This document shows positions 47,274 to 59,220 of a stretch of 64,000 bases of DNA, one piece after another. The notes beneath the pieces are model-generated. The model did no database searches. It was not told the DNA's origin and saw nothing but the letters and a program-made list of their open reading frames with translations. Position numbers and translations under genes: made by a program. The stretch is taken from assembly GCF_014066305.1 (NCBI RefSeq), contig NW_023501061.1, positions 664,447 to 728,446 on the forward strand, in the 5' to 3' direction. How positions within the stretch are numbered: the stretch's first letter is position 1; each line of letters opens with the position of its first letter. Origin of the DNA: Letharia columbiana (lineage: Eukaryota > Ascomycota > Lecanoromycetes > Lecanorales > Parmeliaceae).

Positions 47274-49030
47274 TTACATTGCGTGACTCCTTGCAACCTT
47301 CTCCTGGCACTCCTTGAAATCCAAGGCATCCGCATCCACACCTTTAGTCTCAGGCACCAGGAAGAACGTGGAAATGGCACCTGCGACGTTGCAAGCGAAG
47401 AAGATCCAGAGGACGTTTGCTACGCCGATCTTGGTGCTCAGGTAGTTGAACAGTACACCGGATAGAATGGCACCGAGTTTCCCGACGGCGGCACTGACTC
47501 CGTGGGCGAAACCGCGTACGCGGGAGGGGTAGAGTTCTCCGGGGATAATGAAGGTGGTGGCGTTGGGACCGAAGTTGAAGAACATCTACGGACGCGCAAT
47601 CAGAACTGTGCTTCTACTCCTGCTGGGAAGAACGTTTGGCTTACCTGGGCGATTGTGAAGCAGACGAATTTTCCAGCTGTCCCCAGATGATTATAGTCGC
47701 CGGCGATGATACCAAACATGAGCGCGCAGACAAGGAAACCTTGGATCTGAATCCAGCGACGACCAAGAATCTCAATAAAATAGATCGTAAGGAAGTACCC
47801 AGGCACGTAGCCGGCCGCAGCGATTATCAGATTTCCATAGGCGTTCTTGAGGAGCGTGTCATATTCGGTTTTGCCTTTGGAGAAACCGATCGCAGCCAGA
47901 AGCACGGACTGGTTGAGATTGAGACCGTAAAAGGCGACGTCGACAAGGAACCAGCATGATGCTGTGCCAACAAGCTGCTTCAGATGTCTCCACTCGCTGA
48001 AGTAGACCATGAATGTCTTCAACTGCACGTCTCGAGTCGGTGGCGCAACGTGGGCTTCGACGATTGATGCATTTCTGTCTTGGGACGAGACATCGTTTGA
48101 GTCAGCATCCGTGGTGTGCGCTTTGGCACCCTTGCCGGTGTAATCCATGGTCGTGGCTGAAGAAGAGAGTGATGACGATTTGAGCATGCTGAGCTCCCCA
48201 GATTGTAGGTATTTCTTGCTTTCGGGCATGGTCAGGCGCTGGTAAAGAGTGGCGAAGGCTGGTACCAGGGCTACTCCAATCTGGATTCGCCAGACGGCGT
48301 CGAGTTGGTTGTACTCTCCGTGCTTTAGGGCTTTGCCGAAGCAGCCGAGAACGATGAGCGTGACGATTGAGCCTGCGAGTGTTCCCTGTCCACAGACACT
48401 CTATCAGCAATAGTTTCTCATAGCCTTCTCGGCCAACGTGGCTTCAGACTTACCCAGCCTTGATTCGAGAAGATCCAGCCCAGCATACGTCCACGGTTGC
48501 GTAGCGAGGAACGTTCCGCAACAATCGACGCGGACATTGGGTAGTCTCCACCAATACCGATGCCCATCAGCACTCTCATGCCGAAGAGATACCAGAACTT
48601 ATTCCTGGTGGGACCCTTCAAGTTATTCGGCAAGCTGATGACCAGTATGACACCAACGATCATGATGATCATCTCTTTCCCATACACAAATTTCCTGCCG
48701 AAGGCATCACCAAGGAATCCGAAAGAGAGTTGACCAATAATGTTGCCGATGTTGGCAGCCGCGTTGACGGCGCCGCGAAGGAGGAGAGGGTATGTGGGGG
48801 TCTTCTTGGGTGGATGGGCCAGACCACCCCAGTATTCGTAGGTCCATATTGGGGTCACCAAGTTGATGATGAAGAGGTCGTAGGAGTCAAGGAAGAAACC
48901 GACACTGTCAGCGTGTCAGCGGCTTGTTCTTGATTCTGCAACATGGATCTCACCCGCAGATGGCATATAGCTTGAGATCTCCCCGGGTCATGACACGGCT
49001 TGCGCCAGTCGGCCTCTGGGATTCCTCATA
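47274..49030 (-). CDS. PHS-family (Pho84-like) MFS phosphate-type:H+ symporter
   Basis: Exons on the minus strand: 49030-48954, 48904-48454, 48385-47645, 47585-47274; 526 aa. Key motifs are [16 protein letters not shown] at helix 1, [19 protein letters not shown], the PHS signature region [32 protein letters not shown] across an intron, and [23 protein letters not shown] in helix 10-11 (motif quoted in part). Twelve membrane segments flank a central polar loop. Close relatives import inorganic phosphate or related compounds at the plasma membrane. I start at ATG 49030 because an upstream exon (49166-49107, MKWEEEG) does not join in phase with the available splice sites. Confidence 0.85.
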
Positions 49031-52000
49031 CTCCTCCTGCGTGATAAGTCAGACCAAGACATAGTCCACGTCACGGAGAACGCGTGGGGCAGCGAGCGGT
49101 ACGTACGATGGAGATCATGTTCCCAAACTCATCCTTGCGAGTGTAGCCTTCCTCTTCCCACTTCATGATTGCGACTGGGATGCGAAGATGTTGGTGGAGG
49201 TAGAGGAAGGAGCAGCAGTCTGTGGAGGTCGAAAGATGGTAGGCTGAGGACAGTAGACCGGATCAAGCAAGGGCGTAGAGGACTTCTTATATGTGCACCA
49301 GAGCTTGTCGCCAAGGTGCCAAGTGAGGGTTGAGACATGATGGTATGGTGGTATACGGTCGAGCTGGTGGAGACTAGTTCCAGTCGGTGGAGAAGGCCAG
49401 AGAGCACCTTCCTGGATGTGTCAATCTCTCCGTGCACGAGACGAGGTGATGTTGCAAAGCCACAGAGATGCCAAGAGGAAAAAGGCGAGCTGCGGTGGAA
49501 ATGATTTGAATAGTGGCAGTCAAGGTATGGAAGACGGGCAGCCTGTCTTTATTAAACGTGCACAAACGGCTGAATCTTATAGGCCAAAGACTTGCCAGCG
49601 GGATCGCGGGAGGGGGGAAGCTCTAAGGTAATTGGGCCCGGCTAGGCCCCCTCATCTCAGTACTTTAAGCCCGTATAGGGTGTGGCACCTCGGGCGTCAC
49701 AGGCTTGGCGGGCCCGCCGGCGCAGGGTCCATAAGCGGGGATGATCCCCACGCGAGACTAAAAGTAATGCCGCCTAGGTAGGCCGAGGCACCCCCTTTCT
49801 CGTTGTATAAGGGTCACCATCTAACCGTGTCTGTTGTACACACCAACTCTATCTCGGACTATCGGACGAGGCAGAAAAAAAAAAGAAACAGGAACCAAAA
49901 ACTGACCGTCAAGCGGTTACCGTGTTGGGCCATACTGTGCATTTGGATCAACATATCGTCCACCCTTCTTCCTTTGAGTCAGAGTGTCAAATCTCTATAC
50001 GGTATTTACTTGCGAGAAGAGCTGCGGACTTGATCCCGAGGCTTGTAGATACGGTTGCTCACAAGGCTGATATACCCAGAGTCTGGGCTGGCCAATCTTT
50101 CTGATTGCTCGGCAATATCGACTACGGTCCGGCAATTCCCCCCAGCCCTGTCAAGAGAACGTGTGGACGCTTCCTTGCTTTCGTGCTATGCCACACGGGT
50201 TTGGTTCAAGAACAAAAGAGAATGTGGGCGCTTCTATACGGATTTGGTTCAAGAACAGATCCTCGACGATTGGGGTATCAAGTCTACCACCAATTACCGA
50301 GAGACCTCCTCCCACAGCCTGACAATCAGTCTTTATCGCTGTCGTCGAGCTATTGAGATGTTTGCTGAAGCAGACTTCTCTTGGTACTACCACCCACCAA
50401 TGAACTGATGTAAAAAGACTGGAATTGCCCTTCACATCTTTCCCTCTAGCTCATCAAAATCTGATATCTAGATTGTGACATGAGTGGAACGCGGTCAGTC
50501 GTTCCTCCATAACAAGCAAGAGCTCCAGTGCTTCTATCACACCCTTTTTATTGCCTAAGACCAATGACCCGGCCTCTTTGCCTTGCTTGATGACCTCAAG
50601 TCACCTGCAACCATTCGAGCGTCGGCGGTTGCAGGAGGTCTCCTCGGCAGTAGCTGCGGAGGCAGCACGAAATCGATGTCGACAAGAAGTGGTGTGTTGA
50701 ATCTTGCAACGAATTATCTGTCAGATCTCGGTCAAGGTTTGGCCAGATGGATCGAAATGCATTACACTAGCAGTTTTAGCATGGCCCAATGCGATTTTCG
50801 GCGCGCCATAGATAATACGCATTGTTCTCGTAGAATTCTAGATCGTTACGCTTGCTCATCCGGAATTTCAAGGTGGCTGGATGACTGTTCCAATCTCACG
50901 CTTGATAACATTGAAGCTTTGACGTCGGAAGAAGTGGAACGCCCAGAAGGTGGCCTCAATGTGAGCTTTGTCAAGTGACCCCTCGATTATCTAGGGCCAA
51001 GGCCATCGGGTACCAGAGAGCAGCGTGCACACTGAGGTCCTACCGAGCTAAGATGACCTCAGTCATAAGGTATTTGTGGATTCATACCATTAGTCGCGAT
51101 ATCCGAGCATTTACCCTTCCGAAATCTTTTATCCTACGTTTTCTCCAGAATTACACGGCGATCTCGTTCATTCAAAGAACTTTCACGACGAACATGTCAG
51201 TTTCATTCGCTCAAATTGTCGCAATCTTCCGCGTGGGCCTTTCGATGGCGGGGCACGTGTTGGGGGCGACTGATGGAGATTACATATTATTTGGCCCGTA
51301 GCGAGTCTTAACCAGACAAGTTGTGCTCATCTTGTGATCTGATTACAAGGTATTCCAGTCCGAAAGATGCTTTCACTTTAAAGGATCCTTCGAAACCTCG
51401 GGCACCTAGACCCCATATTCCGGGCTGTCACACTCTCCACTTCCGCGTACCAGCAACCACAGGTATGCACATCTACTTCTATCATTTTTTAATTCGCCAC
51501 TGACACAACCAGTTCGAGGAGGCTTGTTGGATCGAAATGTTGGCAATCACTGATTGCATATCATACTATTGTTTGTGGCGCTGGGTGCGTCCGGGAGCCT
51601 ATGGAGATTTGGGAGTCTGCCATACTTCTCCAAGCCGAAAGCTCCAACGATAAAATGACTTGGAGTGGCTTTTAGTGCGTTCTGCTCCCGGACCATGTCT
51701 CGCAACTTGAATAGTCGTCCGGAATAGAGAGAATAGGCCCCCGATTGTACGTACCACGAGCGCCAACTGAACTTGTTATGGTATTCCAACCTCCTGGGAC
51801 GGATCTCTTCAAGCGTAATCACTATGTCTACAAAGCTCGCGATGGGGTGGTCACTTCTGTTCATCATCAAGAGCTGGGAATAGATATGATGCATCACGAT
51901 CATTGTTATCACAGAGTGGAGTGACTTTGTTCAACACCCTCTGCGCACTCCGGGGCAAGTAATCTGAGACAGAAGCACCCTCCTATGCGTTCGGCCACAG

Positions 52001-53419
52001 CAGATACACAGCCTCCCAAGGGGTTGGAGACGTCTGTAGTTTTGTCAAAGAAACAACAATCATTGTTAGAAAGATATAACGGTGCTGCCCAACGCCTTCT
52101 CGTAAGAGATTGTGTCCAGAACAACTGTTGGACGCGGCGGGGGTGGACATCTGACCCGGCAGCGTCAAAGCGGCTTTCCGTCGCCCGGGACAAAGTTGTT
52201 GGCAACGAAAATCCGCCCACTGACTCACTCAGTCCTGCAGTATCAGGTAGTAGTACAACGTCATCGTCATCCAATGGTCTTGCGATTTCACCTCCACACG
52301 TCACACTGATGTTGACCCTCAATAGTACAGAGCTGCAAACGGACAGCCGCCTAGGTCAGTCATGAACAGCTTCGATCGATCCACAAGTCCGAGACCGGGC
52401 GGCTATATAGCGCCTAAACAACCCTCAAGGTTGGATGCTGCTGCCTCCCTGTCTTCCCTTCATCTCTTATCACGAGATTGTATGTAATCAAGTCTGGCGT
52501 CGTATGCACTCAGAGCTGTACTGTAGGTTAGCGGTTGCTTCACATGGTAATGGGGACAAATGTAATGGATACACCGCTCAACTACTATCTGGCATGGCCA
52601 GTGCATCGCCGGTCACTGCAATCATGACTGAAGGGCCGCGATCACCACACAGGCTCCGAATCGTCTAGGTCATTCGGCTGATTCTTACACAAGGCATGTT
52701 GTCGCAAGGCTGAGATTTTACAATGGCCGATGTCAGCCGGGCGGGAGAGTCACCCTTAAAAGTTCCTAGACCCAGTCCGTACGAAGCCAAAAAAAATTGG
52801 CGGAACAAGGCTCTTGAATTGCAGTTGTCGCGAACATTAGCGTATGACAGCAAGACATTATCGATGATTACTCTGTACTCGTAATCATTAATCAAATACT
52901 TCAGAATTTGCTTCTCCAACAGCCGAATCTGGCACCATGGCCTGAAAATGAGCCTTCAGACAGGGCAAACATCCCATGCTTTCAGGTCATGAATGTGGAA
53001 GAACCACGAGAGCGGCAAGAATGATCACTTCACTGCAACCGATTTGGTGGTTGCCTCGTTCAGCTACAAACCATATGTTTCGTACTTTCGCCGGTAGATG
53101 AACATCTCCACCCAATCTACGCGACTACCATGGCATCTTTTCGATCGTCGTAGATGTGGATATCCAGAACTCCCTTCTTTACTAAAACTAAGCCCTTTCC
53201 CCGCTTTCTATACGTCCGTGATACCTTCAACAAGCGTGCTATTTACTATACCGAGACTCGATGTCAAAGAACTATTCTGCAGCACAAATAGCGGGAATAA
53301 AGGATTGATCTGGGGTGGAAATTCTGCGTTCATATTGTTCATCATGATGTTTTCAAAGGGGGCGCCCTCTTCCCACAGAAAGATCAAGATATCTTCCACA
53401 TGAAACTAGCCATGAACCT
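49031..53419. other. Gene-poor stretch
   Basis: About 4.4 kb without a recognisable gene. It begins with the promoter of the phosphate-type transporter. A GC-rich patch at about 49630-49760 contains a perfect 12-base palindrome (49707-49718) and an odd-centre palindrome (49737-49749). An ORF of 131 codons at 50583-50978 (+) and opposing ORFs at 51909-52365 show no domain. A short repeated phrase TTTGGTTCAAGAACA occurs near 50203 and 50245. The stretch could hold decayed genes. Confidence 0.35.
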
Positions 53420-53971
53420 CTAAGAGAACTTTTGCATACCATTTTGAACAACCCATCCGCCGCCCCGTCCGGTGAGCAGACACCTCGAGATAATTCGGGA
53501 TCCTGCGCCCAAGAGATTGAACCATGATGAGGCAGCGCTCGAAACCAGCTGGATCGGCACGGAGTTGAAATTTACGTAGCCCATGATTAGGACGTTGCAG
53601 GTCCCTGCCTTCCTATCAGTGCATCGGTCCGCTAAAATCAATTGTAGGACCTATTGATGGAAAAAATCGGACTCACCACGAGACCACCATTTGGGTAGCT
53701 GTACGATCAACTGCGGACCCCGTTCCCCATGATCTACAAACGGTATCCAATTCGCGACCGGCGGTGCGGTTCGCATCTGCTGCTCTACAAAATAATGGAC
53801 TGCGGTATCACGCGGTAAGCTAGCAAGAGCTGCTGTACAGTCTGCTTGTGTTGGACTGCCGTAGATATCGTTGCAGGTTGGCGTTGAAAATGCTTGGGAT
53901 GCGGGGAAGAAAAGAGACAACAGCTCTACTAAAAAAGCAAAAAGATAAGATCGGCGCAACCATCGCATCAC
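53420..53971 (-). CDS. Small secreted Cys-containing protein, paralogue A
   Basis: Exons on the minus strand: 53971-53677 and 53604-53420; 159 aa. A signal peptide covers about residues 1-27 (LFAFLVELLSLFFPASQA). The mature protein has CNDIYGSPTQADCTAALASLP, PQLIVQLPKWWSRG and, after splicing, TCNVLI with a later SW, RCL and GGGW pattern. The same landmarks appear in the gene at 54346-54974, so the two are paralogues of a fungal small secreted protein type. No enzymatic motif is present. The intron ends at the second available AG because that places CNV directly after the WWSRG segment, as in the paralogue. An extracellular, possibly effector-like role is inferred from size, Cys and signal peptide only. 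Confidence 0.7.
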
Positions 53972-54345
53972 GATTGCGCTTCTGGCCGGGTGTTGTGGAC
54001 TGGAGAATGACTGATATCAGTGGCAGTGTAAGATGGTCAAAAGCTGTCACTGTTTTGGAATGCATTGAGGTGCCCACGGCATGGTGAGCCGCCAGAGTTC
54101 CAGGAATGGCAAACACGTCAACGTGATTAGATGTATATAAGCGCAGCTTCCATCATTTCGCATTTTGTCATTGGCGCAGAGCCGACGGGGTCCAAAACGA
54201 GACATCTAGGCGTTACCACCGATGGTTGCTATGTCTCAGTTCTTCGGATACAAGGTGCCCTCTAGCGCTTGGCTCAAAAACTCCTTCTCATAACATGGCG
54301 CGATGAGTTTATAAGGTAGTCACTTTTCGATTTACAAGTCTCTCA
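53972..54345. promoter_or_regulatory. Divergent promoter region of the small-secreted-protein pair
   Basis: The two paralogues diverge from this 374-base interval (starts at 53971 minus and 54346 plus). It contains ATGTATATAAGCG near 54131, a TATA-like site whose strand of use is uncertain. The sequence does not look palindromic overall. Confidence 0.45.
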
Positions 54346-54974
54346 ATGTCTTCCAAATTCAGTTCTGTCCGATTCAATCTCTTAGGAGTGTTCTTGTGGG
54401 CTCTGTATTATCCTCTCGTTCTTTCTGCCGAGTGCAGTGCCTCTGTCTACGGCACTCCAGATCTTCAGGACTGTATTCAAGCTCTGAGTTGGATTCCGTA
54501 TGCCCAAAAAAGCCCCTCGGATCCAGGCTCTCAGCAGATTCGAGTTTTTGCGGAGCCACAGTATCTTCGGACTCCGTTTGGTGCTCTAAACAATGGGTAT
54601 CGTCCCCATGCAATCGTCCAGCTGCCTAAACCCTGGAAGCATAGTAAGTACATTTAAGTGCAAATGCTGAAGACTTGAAAGGTGCCGCTTCAAAGCCTCT
54701 GATTCGGAGCCAGTCAAAGTATCTCTTCTGCACTGTACATTATAATGGTATCTCTGATTACGATGGTCTCACAGAATCCTGCAACGTCGCTCTTGTAACC
54801 CACGGCCTCGCACAAGGAGGAGTTTCCAGATCTCAATTCGTTGCAAGCTGGAGAATGGTCATCGATCAAGCTAGGCCACTTATCGACTGCCTTAACCCGA
54901 ACAATCCACAAGGGGGCTACACACCTTTTCAATGTGCGTTGATAGATCAATTTTTCCCTTTCATTTTCTTATAA
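54346..54974 (+). CDS. Small secreted Cys-containing protein, paralogue B
   Basis: Exons 54346-54643 and 54775-54974; 165 aa. A signal peptide is visible (LLGVFLWALYYPLVLSAE). The mature part has CSASVYGTPDLQDCIQALSWIP and HAIVQLPKPWKH, then SCNVALVTHG, SWRMVIDQARPLIDCL and QGGYTPF. These align with the minus-strand neighbour: C-x3/4-YG-P-x-DC, the IVQLPK-W block, CNV, SW, CL and GG. The intron (131 bases) is longer than most in the window but lies at the same place and phase as in the paralogue, good evidence that both models are right. No known domain. Confidence 0.75.
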
Positions 54975-55011
54975 GGAAGGAAGCAATTGCACACCTAGAA
55001 TCAGACCTCGG

Positions 55012-55428
55012 ATGCTAAGTGGTCCAGTGAGCATGGGAAGCGTGGCTGCTGATATCTACCTCTGTACGCCTGGTTCGCTTTTCAACCAAATTCAGTTCAC
55101 AGATTACGTGATAGAAGGGATACCCATTACGCCTTTTCTCGGCCAATTTGGATCTTTGGGTAATGCTTCCTCGGTGGATGACCTGAATAATGGTTCCGAT
55201 TGGATAGCGCAACAGACGGCCACAGGGTGGTCCACGCTACATACGAGGACGGTATCACCTTCGTCTTCGGGGAGATCAGTTTCAGAATCCTCGTCAACAG
55301 TCAGCGCGAACGCTAAAACCATAAACCTAGATTCGTGCGAGGGTAAAGATTCTTTGTCTGGAAATTGCGGATCCCTTGCTTTTGATTGGAAGGTGCATGC
55401 GCGAGGGCATCGTGCTTCTTCCATTTGA
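55012..55428 (+). CDS. Uncertain ORF, Ser-rich
   Basis: A 138-codon frame starting 37 bases after paralogue B. It has no signal peptide, includes an S/T-rich segment (SPSSSGRSVSESSSTVSAN) and two Cys near the end. I tried joining it to paralogue B by splicing, but the available acceptors give immediate stops. It may be a third exon of something now broken or a chance ORF. Confidence 0.25.
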   Translation: MLSGPVSMGSVAADIYLCTPGSLFNQIQFTDYVIEGIPITPFLGQFGSLGNASSVDDLNNGSDWIAQQTATGWSTLHTRTVSPSSSGRSVSESSSTVSANAKTINLDSCEGKDSLSGNCGSLAFDWKVHARGHRASSI

Positions 55429-55584
55429 TGGCGAGCAGAGCACGATTACGCTCATCTTGCACGAAATGAAATCAAGCGATGACAGCTCTGAAGAGCTTGA
55501 TCCAACTCTAGACTAATTCGATGGTTCTTTTATCAGAGAAAGGGCCACAGCAAAACCATTCCGGGATTTTCGAAGGAACAGTAT

Positions 55585-56265
55585 TCACTCTATTTCAGCT
55601 GCGTCCAGAGCATGATCAAATGGGATGACTCGCCCATCCCTCGCTCCCACAGTCACAAAGTCCAGGCCGACATCATCCATCTGAAAGAAATACAAAGCCT
55701 GCTGCCACTCTTCCGGGAACCAGGCAGGCCATCTGATATCCACGGCGTTATACCGCTGTCCGAAGCCCGCGGCTTTCATCCGACGATCTGCGTCTACAAT
55801 ATCCATGCCAAACCTTGACGGCAACACCCCATAGTCCCCTGGTGGAAAATTAGTAGTCAGTCGTGGCTCTCCCCACCGGGGCCATGTTGCAGTCATTTCG
55901 AGGTAGACAGAGCGGTAGTCTCCCTGCGTTATGCTAAAGACCAAACGCATATCGGTGAGGTAATGCGGATCGGTCGTAGGGCCAACAATTGAAGCTGCTT
56001 TGGCTTCGCGAAACACTGCACGGCTGTAACGAGAGCGTACTAGCTTGACGCCGTCGTAGATGACATCTACGAAGGAGATGTGGTCGGAAAGGTTCGCATG
56101 TGAAGGTTGGGTGAGGGCAGTGTTGTTGGCTGATGGAATCACTTCGGTGAGATTCCTATCTGGCTCTAGTGATGTGGGATCAACGGTCCAAAGATATGGG
56201 ATGACCCCACCAACGACGACTGAGATGACATGGAGGAGTAGAGGGAGACGGAAAAATGAATGCAT
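55585..56265 (-). CDS. Secreted protein of unknown function
   Basis: Single open frame of 226 aa with a signal peptide (residues about 1-20, FFRLPLLLHVISVVVGG). Several N-glycosylation sequons follow (NLTE, NNTA, NLSD). The rest is soluble-looking and Trp/Arg-rich toward the middle (TATWPRWGEPRL, DIRWPAWFPEEWQQALYFFQ). I do not recognise a family. The start at 56265 leaves only about 80 bases to the right RIP block, making this the outermost gene of the island. A stray RIP effect on its promoter is possible, but the coding frame is intact. Confidence 0.65.
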   Translation of the reverse strand: MHSFFRLPLLLHVISVVVGGVIPYLWTVDPTSLEPDRNLTEVIPSANNTALTQPSHANLSDHISFVDVIYDGVKLVRSRYSRAVFREAKAASIVGPTTDPHYLTDMRLVFSITQGDYRSVYLEMTATWPRWGEPRLTTNFPPGDYGVLPSRFGMDIVDADRRMKAAGFGQRYNAVDIRWPAWFPEEWQQALYFFQMDDVGLDFVTVGARDGRVIPFDHALDAAEIE

Positions 56266-56346
56266 TGCTTTGAGAACAAGCTCGGGAAAAGCCTAGAAGT
56301 CTGGGCTGGCACAACGATGTATTTAGACGCTTTATGATGCTCTAGT

Positions 56347-56473
56347 GCTGTCTCGCGTAACGTCCCATAAAAACTACACGCATAAATAAGTTCTAAATGA
56401 TAATTAGCTGGGTCTTAAGGCCTAGTAGTATATAGATAGCGATTTACTATATAATTTAATTCTAGAAAAACTT
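56347..56473. repeat. Less-mutated copy of a repeated element end at the RIP boundary
   Basis: This stretch aligns over its full length with 56711-56837. Differences are almost all C to T or G to A, with this copy keeping the C and G. It marks the edge where RIP intensity fades toward the genes. Confidence 0.75.
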
Positions 56474-56710
56474 TCTCTATATAAGATAAAAGATTTAAAG
56501 TTTAAATATAAGAAAATATTAAAAAAATAAAGCGCGAGTAAGTGAGAAAAGTCTAAAAAACCTCTTTTTATAATAAGAGAAATAAGAATAAAGAGTAAAA
56601 AATAGAAGGAATACGATTTATTTAAGACTCTTCTAATATAATAATCTCGATTATTCTATTATAAGTATATTATATTCTTATTAATTCTTAATTAAGCTAT
56701 AGCGATTAAT

Positions 56711-56837
56711 ACTATCTCGCGTAATATTCTATAAAAACTATATATATAAATAAGTTTTAAATAATAATTAACTAAGTTCTAAAATCTAATAGTATATAAA
56801 TAGTAATCTATTATATAGCTTAGTTTTAAAAAAACTT
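56711..56837. repeat. RIP-mutated copy of the boundary repeat
   Basis: Second copy of the repeat at 56347-56473, about 364 bases away in direct orientation. CpA and TpG positions of the first copy have become TpA here. Confidence 0.75.
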
Positions 56838-56839
56838 CT

Positions 56840-59220
56840 AAAATAAATAATTTATATTTAATAAGAATCTATTAGCTCTAAATTATATAAAGACGTTAAA
56901 GATAACGTAATATAACGAGAATATAGATTAGATATATTTTAATATATAAGTAATATAAGTTAGACTTCTAACGATTAAGTAGTTAAATCTTATTATTAAT
57001 TAAATCGACGTCTCTCGCGAAGATAGCGACTCTTCTATAAAAAGAGTATTCTAAGTAATAGCTTAAATAATTAAGTATATATAAAGTACTACGTAATATA
57101 GCGATAACGTATTATCTTATAAAGATCTTATTCGAATTAAATAACGACGATAATCTATTAATAGAGAAGCGAGTAAATAAGTTTTATAGTAAATAAATAA
57201 GATAGATATTATTATTTATAGCGATAATAAATAACGTAATCTCTCTTTTAAATAAGTTTATCTTTAAGAATAATAGTAATAGCTTTATATAGTAACTATA
57301 TAGCGTAATTAAACGTCTTATAATATATTATCGTTCGAAGTTACTATTCTCGAATTTAGCTTAGAATTATATAAATTCGCTTATATAAAGAAATATCGTA
57401 AATATAAGATAAAAGAAAGTATATAAAGTAACTTTCTTTAAAGAAGTTTTATTAAATTAAGTAAGAATATAGAGTAATAGATCTCATATAATTAAATAAC
57501 GTTTTTTAATATTAATCTTATTACGTAGTCTATAAATATTAATAATTACTCGCTATAATAGTAAATAATAAAAAATCTCGAGATTCTTAAATTCTATATT
57601 TATATAGACTAAACGGATATCTATAAGATAGATCTTAATAAATTTAATCTAAATATAATAATCGATTAGACGTATTATTTAATTAATAAGTAATTAAATA
57701 ATAGCGAGAAATGCGATAATTCTTAATAGAATATAAAACTCGATATAAAAGATCTTTATCGTTTAATAGCTATTTCTTATCTTATTAGCTAGACTCTATT
57801 AGAGATATCTTATAATATTATAATTTAAGAGAGCTTTCTTATATTATAATTTAGATAAATCGCGATTTAATAATTTCTACGTAGATTAAAAGCGTTTAGC
57901 TATAAATATAAATTAGTAATTTTATTAAATTTAAAGCGAGAGAGTAAATCGACTAAAGTATTCTACTTAATAAGAATTTAAATTATATTATAAATAATAT
58001 CGTATTAAGCGAATAATATAACTATTTATCTAAGCGATATTATAATTAATCTACGTATAAAACTATTATTAATATCTTCGATAACGACGTTATTATTATA
58101 ATAGAGTATAAGATATAATTAATATAAACGAGATAGTTATTTACAAATAATTATAAAAACGATAAATATTTTTTTAAATTAAATATTCTTCTTACGATAG
58201 CGAATAACGAAGTATATATTAAATATATTATCTAGTTTAAGATAAGTAACGATATCCTCGAGGATATACTCTTCTATTCTATACTTATTAAAAGCGTTTA
58301 TTTATATAAAATAGTAATAGCGTATAACTATACGGCGAAGTAATTATATCTTATTCTATTTAGATAAAAAGATATTTTACTAGCGTAGATTTATTATAAT
58401 TATAGCGGTAATATAATAATATTCTTATTTTTTAAATAATATAAAGTAAAGTCTTCTTAGAAAAGCTTTATTAGAGATTATTACTTTAACGAAGAAGAAT
58501 AGTAGATCTATCGTTAACTTAAGCTCGTTATAAGAAATACTTCGCCTATTTAAAAGGGCTTTTATTAATTTTCTTATTTATTTTAACTTATCGAAAGAGA
58601 GTCTAACCTTTATCTTCTCGCTATTAAACTTAATTCTTAAAAATTTAATTTAAATATCTTTCTTATTCTTAGTATAATTTATCTTTAAATTATAATTATT
58701 ATAAACGATATTAAAGTCGTTATTAAATTAATTTATATCGTCGTTAAGCGAAAGAATAGCGAAGAAATCGTCTAGATAGTAGAATATAATACTTTAAAAT
58801 AGAACGATAATAAGTATTTAATAAAGAGTCTTAGCGAATAGATCGAAAATAAAAGACGCGATATATAGATTAAATAATAAAAATCTATTAATATAATAAA
58901 AGTCGTTTTAAAAGAAATCTAATAGCTAAAAGTTCGACTCGACTATAGAGATATATTTAAATACGTTAATAAGATTCTATTTAATTATAATTATATTCTT
59001 ATTTTAGACGAGTAAGATATTAATAGTATTATCTAATATAGTATACTCGAGTACTTCGTAAATCTTATAAATATAATAATTAACGAAGTATAATCGTAAA
59101 AAGAAAAGATTATAAATTCTTCTTTAGTCGTTATTATACTTTAAGATAAGATCTAATAAAAATGAAATAAAGTATTTCGAGAATTTTACGTTTAGTCTTA
59201 TTAGACGATCGTTATTCTAT
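56840..59220 (-). mobile_element. RIP-degraded DIRS-like retroelement
   Basis: Read on the minus strand, 58755-58785 gives YYLDDFFAI, the reverse transcriptase active site of DIRS-type elements, followed by an NYTKNKKDI-like stretch. Near 58440-58485 the frame gives SNKAFLRRLYFI, matching the family's GRAFLRRL motif. A tyrosine recombinase would be expected further down (about 56900-57600), but I cannot read one with confidence. Stop codons fill the frames, as expected after RIP. The boundaries are approximate. Confidence 0.6.

Noticed and set aside
49107..49166. Possible first exon (MKWEEEG) of the phosphate-type transporter
   Set aside because: Available donor and acceptor sites do not give the phase needed to continue into the transporter frame; ATG 49030 works without it.
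50583..50978. 131-codon plus ORF in the gene-poor stretch
   Set aside because: No recognisable motif; kept only as a possible decayed or orphan gene.
51909..52365. Opposing 137- and 126-codon ORFs
   Set aside because: Cannot both be coding; the plus one has a Ser-rich linker-like part but no domain on either strand.
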